In this document: positions 17,812-26,688 of the stretch, piece by piece
Position numbering within the stretch: position 1 is the first letter of the stretch
How the letters are laid out: the number at the start of each line of letters is the position of its first letter
NCBI GenBank assembly: GCA_031367715.1
Contig: JANLQJ010000084.1
Span: 1 to 64,000, forward strand
Direction: 5' to 3'
Length of the DNA stretch: 64,000 nt
DNA from: JANYHF01 sp031367715
GTDB taxonomy: Bacteria; Pseudomonadota; Alphaproteobacteria; Rhizobiales; Hyphomicrobiaceae
Notes under the pieces: generated by a model
The model's database searches: none
Seen by the model: the letters and a program-made list of their open reading frames with translations, nothing else
Told to the model about the DNA's origin: nothing
Made by a program: the position numbers and the translations under genes

Positions 17812-19035
17812 ATGAATGAACCGGAACCTATTGGACCCTGGTTGTCCATCATCGGCATCGGCGAGGATGGGGTCGCAGGGCTGTCGCCAGCGGCCCGGAC
17901 GCTGATCGGCGCGGCTGAGGTGGTCGCCGGAGGCCAGCGGCACCTGAAGCTGGTCGGTGATCTTGCGTGCCGGACGTTGGCTTGGTCGTCGCCGATGGAT
18001 GCCAGCGTTGCTGAAGTGCTGGCCTTGCGTGGCCGGCGTGTTGCCGTATTGGCGACCGGCGATCCGTTCAATCATGGCGTAGGCGCCATATTGGTTCGTG
18101 CGCTGAGGCCCGGCGAGTGGGTGTCTTATCCTCAGCCGTCGGCCTTCTCGCTGGCGGCGAACCGGCTTGGCTGGGCGCAGCAGGACACCCTCACCATCGG
18201 GGTGAACGGGCGTGCCGTCGAGCGGCTGATCGCGCTGCTGCACCCGGGTGCGCGCATCCTGGCGCTGTCGGCCGATGCGACGACGCCGGCGGCCGTGGCA
18301 GCGCTGTTGGTGGCGCGCGGTTGCGGAGACTCGAAATTGACGGTGCTCGAGGCGATGGGCGGAAACCACGAGCGGGTGCGTTCCGTGCCAGCCAGGTGCT
18401 TCGATCTCCGCGACATCCATCCCCTCAACGTCATGGCCCTCGAGGTTGTGGCCAATGCCGGCGCGCGAGTAATTCCGTGTACGTCTGGACTGCCGGATGA
18501 CTGGTTCGAGAGCGATGGCCAGCTGACCAAGCGCGAGGTGCGGGCGCTGACGCTGGCCAGCCTCGCGCCCCAGCGCGGCGAACATCTCTGGGATCTCGGC
18601 TGCGGTTCGGGCTCGGTCGCCATCGAATGGATGCTGGCCGATCCGAGTTGCCGCGCGAGCGGCGTCGAGCTGCAGCCGGGACGAGCGGCCCGGGCGGCCC
18701 GCAATGCGCTCAATCTGGGCGTTCCGGGCTTGCGCATCGAAATCGGCGACGTCGGGGCGCTGCTCGACAAACTCGATCCTCCGCAAGCGGTGTTCATCGG
18801 CGGTGGCGCGCGCGAGCCGGGGCTGATCGATCGGGTCTGGGAGACATTGCCGCCGGGCGGACGTCTTGCGATCAACGCCGTAACTTTGGAAAGCGAAGCC
18901 ATCGTGCTCGCCGAATACGCGCGCAAGGGCGGCAGCCTGACGCGCATCTGCATCGATCGGGCTGATCCGGTCGGCGGGCTCACAGGTTGGCGGCCCGCGA
19001 TGCCGGTACTGCATTGGCTAACGGTGAAGCCGTGA
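17812..19035 (+). CDS. cobL: CobL, precorrin-6B C5,15-methyltransferase (decarboxylating)
   Basis: CobL is a fusion of two methyltransferases: the N-terminal CbiE-type domain (residues about 1-205, beginning LSIIGIGEDG) and the C-terminal CbiT-type domain (about 220-400, with the SAM loop LWDLGCGSGSVAIEW). It methylates C5 and C15 and decarboxylates the C12 acetate. The 407-residue length is normal for the fused form. I choose the ATG at 17812; an open extension covers the upstream hairpin. Its stop overlaps cobE. Confidence 0.94.
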   Translation: MNEPEPIGPWLSIIGIGEDGVAGLSPAARTLIGAAEVVAGGQRHLKLVGDLACRTLAWSSPMDASVAEVLALRGRRVAVLATGDPFNHGVGAILVRALRPGEWVSYPQPSAFSLAANRLGWAQQDTLTIGVNGRAVERLIALLHPGARILALSADATTPAAVAALLVARGCGDSKLTVLEAMGGNHERVRSVPARCFDLRDIHPLNVMALEVVANAGARVIPCTSGLPDDWFESDGQLTKREVRALTLASLAPQRGEHLWDLGCGSGSVAIEWMLADPSCRASGVELQPGRAARAARNALNLGVPGLRIEIGDVGALLDKLDPPQAVFIGGGAREPGLIDRVWETLPPGGRLAINAVTLESEAIVLAEYARKGGSLTRICIDRADPVGGLTGWRPAMPVLHWLTVKP

Positions 19036-19487
19036 TCGTGGCAGGTATCGGCGCGCGGTCGGTGGCGACCTCGGCGGACATAGTTGCGGCAGTGACGGAC
19101 TGCTGCCGGCGCGCGGGCATCGCGTTAACCGAATTGGGGGTGCTTGCCGGGCTCGACCGGGCCGAGACCGTGACGGCACTGTGCGCTGCCGGAGTGGAAC
19201 TAGGCCAAACCCAGGCCATGTGTGACCATGACAGGGTCATGGACGACCCTTCTTCGTCGTTTGCGGGATTGAAAATTCAGGTATTTTCCGTTGCAGAACT
19301 GCAACTTCAGGCCTCCCGTTGTGTCACACTGTCGCAGCGGTCGATGACGGCTACCGGCGTTCCGTCGGTGGCGGAAGCGGCGGCGCTGACGGCCTCGGGA
19401 CCCGACGGCATGCTGTTTCTGCAGCGTGTGGCGTTTGCCCGGGTGACGGTGGCGCTGGCTGTTGCTCCTGGAGGGACGCAAGAATGA
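19032..19487 (+). CDS. cobE: CobE, CbiG C-terminal-domain homologue
   Basis: CobE is a small protein needed for cobalamin synthesis whose step is not settled; it is homologous to the C-terminal part of CbiG. The 151-residue product contains the family opening VAGIGARS...TSADI and the closing TGVPSVAEAAAL near its C-terminus. I assign a GTG start at 19032 because GTGA then overlaps the cobL stop, matching the style of the whole operon; an ATG further upstream would overlap cobL deeply. The central part is longer and more acidic than I expect for the family. Confidence 0.85.
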   Translation: MIVAGIGARSVATSADIVAAVTDCCRRAGIALTELGVLAGLDRAETVTALCAAGVELGQTQAMCDHDRVMDDPSSSFAGLKIQVFSVAELQLQASRCVTLSQRSMTATGVPSVAEAAALTASGPDGMLFLQRVAFARVTVALAVAPGGTQE

Positions 19488-20242
19488 CCATCCATTTTAT
19501 CGGCGCGGGACCGGGTGCGCCCGACCTCATCACGGTGCGCGGACAGCGGCTGGTGGCCGCCTCGCCGGTGTGCCTCCATGCCGGATCGCTGGTGCCGAAA
19601 GAGATCGTTGCGCTGTGCCCACCGGGCGCGCGCATCATCGATACCGCGCCATTGAGCCTTGACGAGATTGAAGCCGAGTTCGTCCGTGCACACCAAGAGG
19701 GGGCCGATGTCGCGCGCTTGCATTCCGGCGATCTTTCCATCTGGAGTGCGCTCGGCGAACAGCTGCGGCGGCTGGATCGGCTGGAAATTCCGTATACCAT
19801 CACACCTGGCGTGCCGGCGTTCTCGGCCGCCGCGGCCGCGCTCGGGCGCGAGCTGACCTTGCCGGAGGTGGCGCAAAGCGTCGTGCTCACGCGCACATCG
19901 GGACGGGCCTCAGCAATGCCAGAGCGCGAGAACCTGTCGGCCTTTGCTGCGACCGGAGCAACCCTGGCCATCCATCTCTCGATCCACGTTCTCTCACAGG
20001 TGATCGATCAGCTTACGCCGCATTATGGTGTCGATTGTCCGGTGGCGGTGGTTTACCGGGCGTCCTGGCCAGATGAGCAGATTGTGCGGGGAACGCTTGA
20101 AACGATTGTCGCTGACATGGCGGCAGCGCCCGTGGAGCGCACGGCGCTCATTCTGGTAGGGCGTGCACTGAGCGGTGAATTGAGTCGAGAAAGTGCGCTA
20201 TACAGCGCCAGTTATCAGCGGCGCTATCGCGGGTGGACATAA
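19484..20242 (+). CDS. cobM: CobM, precorrin-4 C11-methyltransferase
   Basis: CobM methylates C11 of precorrin-4 to give precorrin-5. The 252-residue protein starts MTIHFIGAGPGAPDLITVRG, carries RLHSGDLSIWSA and YTITPGVPAFSAAAA, and ends with the usual ALILVGRAL segment, all typical of CobM/CbiF. The start overlaps cobE (ATGA). It is the last gene of the plus-strand run and is followed by a hairpin. Confidence 0.95.
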   Translation: MTIHFIGAGPGAPDLITVRGQRLVAASPVCLHAGSLVPKEIVALCPPGARIIDTAPLSLDEIEAEFVRAHQEGADVARLHSGDLSIWSALGEQLRRLDRLEIPYTITPGVPAFSAAAAALGRELTLPEVAQSVVLTRTSGRASAMPERENLSAFAATGATLAIHLSIHVLSQVIDQLTPHYGVDCPVAVVYRASWPDEQIVRGTLETIVADMAAAPVERTALILVGRALSGELSRESALYSASYQRRYRGWT

Positions 20243-20249
20243 AAAGAAG

Positions 20250-20272
20250 TCGAGGGGCAACGTGCCCCCCGA
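20250..20272. terminator. Bidirectional hairpin between cobM and aquaporin
   Basis: TCG-GGGGCA pairs with TGCCCC-CGA around a short ACG loop, in the 46-base gap between the convergent ends of cobM and the aquaporin gene. On the minus strand it is followed by CTTCTTTTT, so it can terminate the aquaporin transcript well; on the plus strand no T-run follows. Confidence 0.6.
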
Positions 20273-20288
20273 CCCCGTGACTTGCCGG

Positions 20289-20978
20289 TTAGGCGGCGGC
20301 GTCAAGCGGAGAACCTGTACGGAACATCAATCCGGCGACTGCAGCACCAATAGCGGGGGCGACGATGAACAGCCAGAGCTGCGACATCGCGTGGGCGCCC
20401 GCGAACAGGGCCGGGCCAAGGCTGCGGGCCGGGTTGACCGACGTGCCGGTGATTGGGATGCCAACCAGATGGATTACGACCAGCGTCAAGCCGATGGCGA
20501 GACCGGCCAACGTCGAGGGCGAGCCCTTCTGCGTCACGCCCAGGATGGTGACCAGGAACAGGAAGGTCGCAACCACCTCAAACAGGAATGCCGAGGCCAG
20601 ACCGTATTCGCCGAGGTAGCCCGCACCCCAGCCGTTCTGACCCAGGCCCGCCTTGGCGACGTCATAACCGGCGATCTTGCCAGTGACGATCAGGTAGAGA
20701 ATGCCGGCACCAACCACCGCACCCAGGCATTGGGCGATCACATAGGTGATGAAGTCGGCCATCGACATGCGGCCGGCCACCAGCGCACCGAGGCTGACCG
20801 CGGGATTGACGTGGCAGCCCGAAATCGGGCCGATGCCGTAGGCCATGGCAACAATGGCCAGGCCAAAGGCTAAGGCGATGCCCATGAAGCCGATCTTGTC
20901 ACCGGCGATGACGGCGGCGCCGCAGCCGAGCAGCACCAGCGTGGCGGTACCGATGAATTCCGCAATGGCTTTCTTCAT
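20289..20978 (-). CDS. aqpZ: Aquaporin Z-type water channel
   Basis: This is an inner-membrane water channel of 229 residues with six transmembrane helices and both pore NPA motifs (HVNPAVSLG and SVNPARSLGPAL). The short loops, the aromatic/Arg filter context and the length point to AqpZ rather than a glycerol facilitator. I choose the ATG at 20978 because MKKAIAEF leads straight into helix 1; the open extension is not membrane-like. It is a single-gene unit convergent with cobM. Confidence 0.93.
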   Translation of the reverse strand: MKKAIAEFIGTATLVLLGCGAAVIAGDKIGFMGIALAFGLAIVAMAYGIGPISGCHVNPAVSLGALVAGRMSMADFITYVIAQCLGAVVGAGILYLIVTGKIAGYDVAKAGLGQNGWGAGYLGEYGLASAFLFEVVATFLFLVTILGVTQKGSPSTLAGLAIGLTLVVIHLVGIPITGTSVNPARSLGPALFAGAHAMSQLWLFIVAPAIGAAVAGLMFRTGSPLDAAA

Positions 20979-21164
20979 GATGAGACCTGTTCTCCCTCTA
21001 ACGCCGCCCGATTCGGCAGCTGGATCAGCCCTAGCAGAAGCGATCCGCACAGACCCTCAGTACCGGCCGTGTTAAGTAAAAGTCATGCTCCGACTGTTGC
21101 AAACGGGCAACAGCGGATAGCACGGCCGGAACAGTCGGTTAACCACGGTGAATTGCATCAACAA

Positions 21165-21557
21165 CTACCGTCCAGGCGGGCATTGCGATGCCATTTTTTC
21201 CATCGCCTGATAGTAGGGGTGGCTGGCATCGCCGCGTTCGTCCTCGGCCAGATCGAATTCAGCATCGACGGCCGATTTCAAGTCCGCCGGCAGCTTGGCC
21301 ATCGCGGCTCCGACGGTTGCCTCGGTTGCTGCCGGATTGTTCGAATCGGTTTCGCCGCCAGCGACCTTGGCCAAGTCCTTCATCATGCTGCAGAGGGCCG
21401 CGACCTTGGCGGGATCGGCCGCGGCGGCGTTGAACGTGTCGATTGCGGTCTCGATGCTGTTTGGCACCTGCGCCGCCTTGACGCTGCTGACAGCAGGCGC
21501 CAACAGCGACAAGGCGACGATGCTTGCCGCCAGGGCGAACCGCTTTGCCGAGTGCAT
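21165..21557 (-). CDS. Small exported protein of unknown function
   Basis: The 130-residue product has a signal peptide (MHSAKRF then a hydrophobic core to about VKAAQ) and a mature domain of mostly alpha-helical character containing two Cys residues, which could form a disulfide in the periplasm. I choose the start at 21557 because AGAGG lies six bases ahead of it; an in-frame ATG 39 bases upstream is possible. I do not recognise a family. It is divergent from the amidohydrolase gene. Confidence 0.7.
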   Translation of the reverse strand: MHSAKRFALAASIVALSLLAPAVSSVKAAQVPNSIETAIDTFNAAAADPAKVAALCSMMKDLAKVAGGETDSNNPAATEATVGAAMAKLPADLKSAVDAEFDLAEDERGDASHPYYQAMEKMASQCPPGR

Positions 21558-21673
21558 TGCCGACCTCTTTTGCTTCGGGGTGCTTTTCATGGCCATTGCG
21601 CGGTGGTTGCCGATTGACGCAAACTCGATGCATTGCCAATTCCAGCGCAGCGCGCGCGCCAGCGCAACTGAAC

Positions 21674-23290
21674 ATGGGACTGATGATGAACACTCACGGC
21701 AAGGCCGTCGCCTGGAGCTGGATCGACGCGCAACAGCCGGCCTGGTCGGATTGGACCCAGACCATCTGGGAGTTTGGCGAGACGGCCTGGCGCGAATACT
21801 TGTCAGCTGACTTCTACGTCGCGCTTCTGCGCCGCGAAGGCTTCGAGGTCGAGGTGGGGTCAGGCGGCATGCCGACGGCGTTCTGCGCCATCTGGGAGAA
21901 CCGTTCGGTGGGATCGGTGGCCGGCCCTACCATCGGCGGCTATGCCGAGTACGACGCGGTGCCGGGGAACTGCCAGGCCGCCGATTTCGTCCGCCGGCCG
22001 CGGGACGGATTGTCGGCTCAGGCGGGTGGCCACACCGATCCGCATTCAGCGCTCGGCATGGGATCGCTGGTAGGTTTCCTCGCCGCCAAGCATGTGATGC
22101 AGGCGCTCGGGTTAGCCGGCCGGCTGAAATTCATGGGCGAACCGGCCGAAAAAGTGCGTGGCTCCAAGCCCATTCACGCCGCCAAGGGTTACTACGACGA
22201 CATGGCAGCGGCGATCTCCTTCCACCCGTTTTACATGCTTCCGCTCTGCAACACGGTCCGCTGGGACACCCATTGCGGGGCGGCCTTCGCGCCGATCTAC
22301 AGCTTCACTTGTGACCAACCCGAAACATGGTTATCGGGCGGCGGCGCCCCGCAGCCGATCCCGGAATATCACTCGGTCGCCCGCGTGCCGGGCGCCAACG
22401 ATGCCGTCATTCACATGTACCAGTTTGGCAAGACGTTGAAGGAACATGTGGTGTCGTCGGGCATGAGCTGGTCGATGAACGAGGCGATCTTGACGCTCGG
22501 CCAGGCGACGGCGGACAACCTGCCCGCGAGCCTTGCCGAGATCATGTACATGGCCCGCGTGCCGACGATCGCCATGGGGGAACGCGTGGTGGCGGCACTT
22601 GATCACTTTGCCGCAACGGCGGCGCAATTGGCGCACTGCAACTGGCAACGCGGTTGGGTATGCAAGTCGCGCCCCGGATTGGCGAACCATGCCCTGGCGC
22701 GGCTCACTTTCAACAATCTGAAGGCTGCCGGCCCGCCCGTCTGGGACGGCGAGGGGCTGCGGGTTGCGCAAAAAATGCAGGTGGCGCTGGGCCATGCGCC
22801 GATGGATGCACCCTATCTGGATGAGATCGGCACGCTGATCGAACCCGAAGAGGCCGAGCGGCGACTGCGTCTTCTGATCCCGCCGAGCCAGACGCATTTC
22901 ACCTCCGACGACTACACCGACTATTGCTGGCAGACGCCGACGGTGCGGCTCTACATCGGCCGTCCGGCCATCAAGGCGCCACCGGGAGGCAACCCGGTTC
23001 CCGATTGGGCGATGAACGCGCTTGGCGGCATGGCGGCGGCCATCGACCCGATGACGCGCACGGCCGGCCGGACGATTGCCGCGACCATCCTCGATCTTGT
23101 GAGCAATCCCGTGCATCTGGCTGCGGCGCGCGCCGAATTCGTCGAACGAACGGGCGGAGGCATTGGCGGCTCGAACTGGCTGGCGCCGTTGTGCGACTAT
23201 CCGGCGCCTATCAACTATCGTTGGCCGGAATATGTCACGACGCCGCGTGGCAAGCGCGAGTGGGTGATGCCGGTCCGCGATGGACGGTAG
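21674..23290 (+). CDS. M20-family amidohydrolase, AbgB-like
   Basis: This is a cytoplasmic zinc amidohydrolase resembling p-aminobenzoyl-glutamate hydrolase subunit B and related M20D enzymes. The 538-residue protein shows YDAVPGNCQA, the GGHTDPHSALGMG metal-binding stretch and GEPAEKVRGSKP with the likely catalytic Glu. The C-terminal half, with YTDYCWQTPTVRLY and an Ala-rich end, agrees with AbgB-type proteins. Several ATG codons compete at 21674, 21683 and 21686; I list the first. It stands alone and its substrate is not shown by the context. Confidence 0.85.
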   Translation: MGLMMNTHGKAVAWSWIDAQQPAWSDWTQTIWEFGETAWREYLSADFYVALLRREGFEVEVGSGGMPTAFCAIWENRSVGSVAGPTIGGYAEYDAVPGNCQAADFVRRPRDGLSAQAGGHTDPHSALGMGSLVGFLAAKHVMQALGLAGRLKFMGEPAEKVRGSKPIHAAKGYYDDMAAAISFHPFYMLPLCNTVRWDTHCGAAFAPIYSFTCDQPETWLSGGGAPQPIPEYHSVARVPGANDAVIHMYQFGKTLKEHVVSSGMSWSMNEAILTLGQATADNLPASLAEIMYMARVPTIAMGERVVAALDHFAATAAQLAHCNWQRGWVCKSRPGLANHALARLTFNNLKAAGPPVWDGEGLRVAQKMQVALGHAPMDAPYLDEIGTLIEPEEAERRLRLLIPPSQTHFTSDDYTDYCWQTPTVRLYIGRPAIKAPPGGNPVPDWAMNALGGMAAAIDPMTRTAGRTIAATILDLVSNPVHLAAARAEFVERTGGGIGGSNWLAPLCDYPAPINYRWPEYVTTPRGKREWVMPVRDGR

Positions 23291-23298
23291 CGCCACGA

Positions 23299-23958
23299 TC
23301 AGCGAGCGTCGGTAACCGGGCCGAACAGCGCACTGGTCGCTTCGCCGGTCTGGTCGTTGTCGTTGAAGACGGCGATGAAATCGAGCGGGCCGGGCTCGGT
23401 CTTGAAAATGCGTCGATAGTCGGCGGCAACATCGCGGGTATCGTCCTGCCAGGTGCCGACTGCGGCCGCTCCGTGCAGCTGGACATAGGCGAGACTGTTG
23501 AAACGCCTGGACCGCACGATTGTACCGTCAGCGACCGGCGTTGCCGACCATGTATACGCAAGCGTCGGCACGTCCCGGTTCAGCCAGGACGGCTCGCCGA
23601 ACACAAAAAACACTGTCGCGCCGGTGTCCTCCTTAGCCAGCACACGTAGATCGGCGGCCGCGGCCAGGTGGTCGACGCGCCAGCGCCAACGCACATGCGT
23701 CAGCGACGTGCCATTGATTGTCACCCGCTGATAGAGGCCCGATGCCGACCCGTGCGGTGTGCTGCGCAGCATGCGGCCATCGGGGCCCTGTTCGACGGCA
23801 AAGTCGTTGTGACCCTTGAAGTCCATGCGTTCGGCGGTTTTCAGCATGGCGGCGGGATCGGCGAGCAGCTGGCCAGCATGCGCAACGGAATGTAACAGCA
23901 AACGACCGACCGGCAGCAACGCCAGGATCGCGCGGACGCGTCGATGAGATCGGGTCAT
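23299..23958 (-). CDS. DUF3047 family exported protein
   Basis: The 219-residue protein has an N-terminal signal peptide ending near VAHAG and a mature beta-rich domain with the DUF3047 features RWRWRVDHL, a central AKEDTGATVFFVFG strand, PTLAYTWSA and the closing FNDNDQTGE acidic loop, which could bind a metal. The function of the family is unknown. It starts 18 bases after the cbiD stop on the same strand, so it is probably co-transcribed, although no link to cobalamin is known. Confidence 0.8.
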   Translation of the reverse strand: MTRSHRRVRAILALLPVGRLLLHSVAHAGQLLADPAAMLKTAERMDFKGHNDFAVEQGPDGRMLRSTPHGSASGLYQRVTINGTSLTHVRWRWRVDHLAAAADLRVLAKEDTGATVFFVFGEPSWLNRDVPTLAYTWSATPVADGTIVRSRRFNSLAYVQLHGAAAVGTWQDDTRDVAADYRRIFKTEPGPLDFIAVFNDNDQTGEATSALFGPVTDAR

Positions 23959-23976
23959 GACCAGAACGTTCCCCAG

Positions 23977-25068
23977 CTATCCCTTGGCTTGCGCCAACAA
24001 TTGGCCTTGCCTGTCAAACACCACGATGTCGATCGAAATGTCGGCGCCTCGGACTGCCGGCCGGGCGGTCGCCAGGGCCCGCGCCGCGATCGCCGCAGCA
24101 AGGTCCACCCCAGCAGCCCGCGAAATCTCAAGCACTTCCAGCGCGGAGTTGGCAGTTGCCGCCTTGGCTGCCGCCGCGCTGCTTGCGCCCGCCTCGGCCA
24201 ACCATCCCGCCAGCAGCGCCATATCGATCTCGCCGCGCCGCGAATGCAGATCCAGCCGGCCCTGCGCCAGTTTAACCATCTTGGCGAAGCCGCCGGCTAT
24301 GGTCACGCGCGGCACCGGATGCATGCGGAGATATTTCAGCATGCCACCGACGAAATCGCCCATGTCTATCAATGCTGTTTCGGGGAGCCGATAGAGTTTG
24401 GCCACCGCGGCTTCCGAGGTCGCGCCGGTGGCGCCCGCCACATGACTTAGGCCGGCGGCGCGAGCCACATCGATGCCGCGATAGATGGAATGGATCCAGG
24501 CGGCGCAGGAATACGGCACCACAATGCCGGTGGTGCCGAGAATCGAAATGCCGCCGAGAATGCCGAGCCGGCCGTTCAGCGTTTTCTTGGCGATCTCCTC
24601 CCCGCCGGGGACGGAGATTTCCACGATGATGTCGCCCGCTTGGTTGTGCGCGGCCGCGGCCTCGGCGATGGCGGCAGCGATCATCTGGCGCGGGATCGGG
24701 TTGATGGCGGGTTCGCCGACCTGGAGGGGCAACCCAGGCTTGGTTACGGTGCCCACACCAGAACCGGCGCGGAATGTGATGCCAGAGCTTGCCGGCCCCG
24801 GCCGTACAGTGGCGATAATCAGTGCGCCATGGGTGACATCGGGATCGTCGCCGGCGTCCTTCACCACACCGGCGCTTGCCCAGCCGTCACCTGCCTGCAT
24901 CGTTGCCAGTGCAAATTCGGGACGGTCACCGCTCGGCAGCGCCACCGACACGACCGCCGGAAACTCGCCGCCCCACAGTGCCTCGGTCGCACCGCGCGCG
25001 GCTGCCGCCGCGCAAGTGCCGGTGGTCCAACCGCGCTTCAGGGGGTGAACAGGAGGGGGTGCGTCCAT
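23977..25068 (-). CDS. cbiD: CbiD, (cobalt-)precorrin-5B C1-methyltransferase
   Basis: CbiD methylates C1 of the corrin intermediate with S-adenosylmethionine. The 363-residue protein begins LKRGWTTGTCAAAAARGA, the hallmark of the family, and carries NPIPRQMI and GTTGIVVPYSCAAW. The frame is open to 25122, but the ATG at 25068 leaves a proper divergent gap to cobB. In the strict aerobic pathway CobF performs this step; no cobF is present here, and CobG needs oxygen, so CbiD appears to work in a hybrid aerobic pathway. Confidence 0.92.
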   Translation of the reverse strand: MDAPPPVHPLKRGWTTGTCAAAAARGATEALWGGEFPAVVSVALPSGDRPEFALATMQAGDGWASAGVVKDAGDDPDVTHGALIIATVRPGPASSGITFRAGSGVGTVTKPGLPLQVGEPAINPIPRQMIAAAIAEAAAAHNQAGDIIVEISVPGGEEIAKKTLNGRLGILGGISILGTTGIVVPYSCAAWIHSIYRGIDVARAAGLSHVAGATGATSEAAVAKLYRLPETALIDMGDFVGGMLKYLRMHPVPRVTIAGGFAKMVKLAQGRLDLHSRRGEIDMALLAGWLAEAGASSAAAAKAATANSALEVLEISRAAGVDLAAAIAARALATARPAVRGADISIDIVVFDRQGQLLAQAKG

Positions 25069-25126
25069 GGCGCGGAACCTATAACAGTTGCCGGCGAACG
25101 CCAATTCCTGCTGCTTGGACAAACAT

Positions 25127-26458
25127 ATGCCGCTTCAACCGACCCCAGGCCTGATCATCGCCGCGCCCCGCTCGGGCGGCGGCAAGACCACGCTGACGCT
25201 CGGCGTGTTGGCGGCGCTGACGGCAACGGGGAGCAAAGTGCAGCCGTTCAAATGTGGGCCGGACTATATCGATCCGGCGTTTCATTCGGCCGCTGCCGGG
25301 CGCAACAGCGTTAATCTCGACAGCTGGGCGATGCGGCGCCAAACCATAAATCATCTCATTGCGGAGCATCTGCCCGGTGCCGACCTGGCGATCTGCGAAG
25401 GCGTCATGGGGCTGTTCGATGGCGTTGCAACCAAGGGCGCATGGGGCACGGGTGCGACCGCCGATATCGCTGCTGCAACCGGCTGGCCGGTGGTGTTGGT
25501 GCTGGATGTAAGTGGTCAAGCCCAGTCAGCCGCGGCGATAGCCATGGGCTGCCAGGTTTACCGAGAGGACGTCGGCGTTGCCGCAGTGATCCTCAACCGC
25601 GTCGGCAGCGAGCGGCACCGGCGGCTGACGGCGGGAGCGATCGAAGCGGCTGGTTTTCCAGTTCTGGGAGCACTTCCACGCGATGCTAGCGTCACGCTGC
25701 CAGAGCGACATCTCGGATTGGTGCAGGCCGAAGAAACGGCTGGCCTGACAACTCGATTATCGGCAATCGGAGCGTTTGTTGCTCAGCACGTCGACCTCGC
25801 GGCACTGCGTGGTATTGCCAAGCCTTCGAGCGCCGGGTCGGCTCAGCCTTGCGCGGCGACACTTGCTCCGCCCGGTCAGCGCATCGCGCTTGCTCGCGAT
25901 GCGGCGTTCTCGTTCGTCTATCCGCACATGCTGTCGACCTGGCGCGCCACGGGGGCCGAGATTGTCCCGTTTTCGCCGCTTGCAGACGAGGCACCGGACC
26001 CGACGGCGGATGCCATCTGGCTGCCCGGTGGCTACCCTGAGTTGCACGCCGGACGGCTGGCGGCAGCAACGCGGTTTCTGGCCGGGTTGCGCGAAGCGGC
26101 GGCGTCCGGCAAAGTCGTTCATGGCGAGTGTGGAGGGTTCATGACGCTGGGTGAAGGCCTGGTCGATGCCACTGGCACCCGCCACGCCATGGCTGGCCTG
26201 CTCAACCTCGAAACATCCTATGCCGAGCGCAAATTGCATCTTGGCTATCGGCAGGCGATCCTCGAAGCGGACTGCGCCATCGGCCGGCGCGGGCAGATGA
26301 TCCGCGGGCACGAATTCCACTACTCCAGAGTGCTCAGCCTCACCGAAGCCCCACTGGCGGCCATTACCGATCCCGAGGGCACTCCGCAGCCCGAGCGCGG
26401 CGCCCGGCGCGGTTCGGTTTCGGGCAGTTTTTTCCACCTGATCGATTCTGGCGATTGA
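25127..26458 (+). CDS. cobB: CobB, hydrogenobyrinic acid a,c-diamide synthase
   Basis: CobB amidates the a and c carboxylates using glutamine and ATP, giving the substrate of the cobalt chelatase CobN. The 443-residue protein has an N-terminal ATP domain (APRSGGGKTT loop, FKCGPDYIDP) and a C-terminal type I glutamine amidotransferase domain with the nucleophile Cys in VHGECGGFM and His in GHEFHYS. The ATG at 25127 has only a weak ribosome-binding site; a TTG 39 bases upstream is an alternative. It diverges from cbiD, about 5 kb from the main cob run. Confidence 0.93.
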   Translation: MPLQPTPGLIIAAPRSGGGKTTLTLGVLAALTATGSKVQPFKCGPDYIDPAFHSAAAGRNSVNLDSWAMRRQTINHLIAEHLPGADLAICEGVMGLFDGVATKGAWGTGATADIAAATGWPVVLVLDVSGQAQSAAAIAMGCQVYREDVGVAAVILNRVGSERHRRLTAGAIEAAGFPVLGALPRDASVTLPERHLGLVQAEETAGLTTRLSAIGAFVAQHVDLAALRGIAKPSSAGSAQPCAATLAPPGQRIALARDAAFSFVYPHMLSTWRATGAEIVPFSPLADEAPDPTADAIWLPGGYPELHAGRLAAATRFLAGLREAAASGKVVHGECGGFMTLGEGLVDATGTRHAMAGLLNLETSYAERKLHLGYRQAILEADCAIGRRGQMIRGHEFHYSRVLSLTEAPLAAITDPEGTPQPERGARRGSVSGSFFHLIDSGD

Positions 26459-26688
26459 AGCGGCGCTTTCCTCTCCGAATCGAAACGGGGACAGAAAAAA
26501 CCACCATGACCTTGCCCAAACTTTGCCGCTCATGCGTCACGTGCCATGGACAATTGGTAATTTGACCTGAGGAATTGTTCAGTCTCTATGTGCCGGCTTG
26601 CGCTATGTGCAACAATGGCTTTCCAAATGCGCATGGCTCCATATTCACCGCACCAGACGCCTAGGGTGCCAGCGCCAAAAGAGACGCC

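Noticed and set aside
25069..25126. Second B12 riboswitch ahead of cbiD or cobB
   Set aside because: The 58-base divergent gap is too short for the aptamer and has no B12 box.
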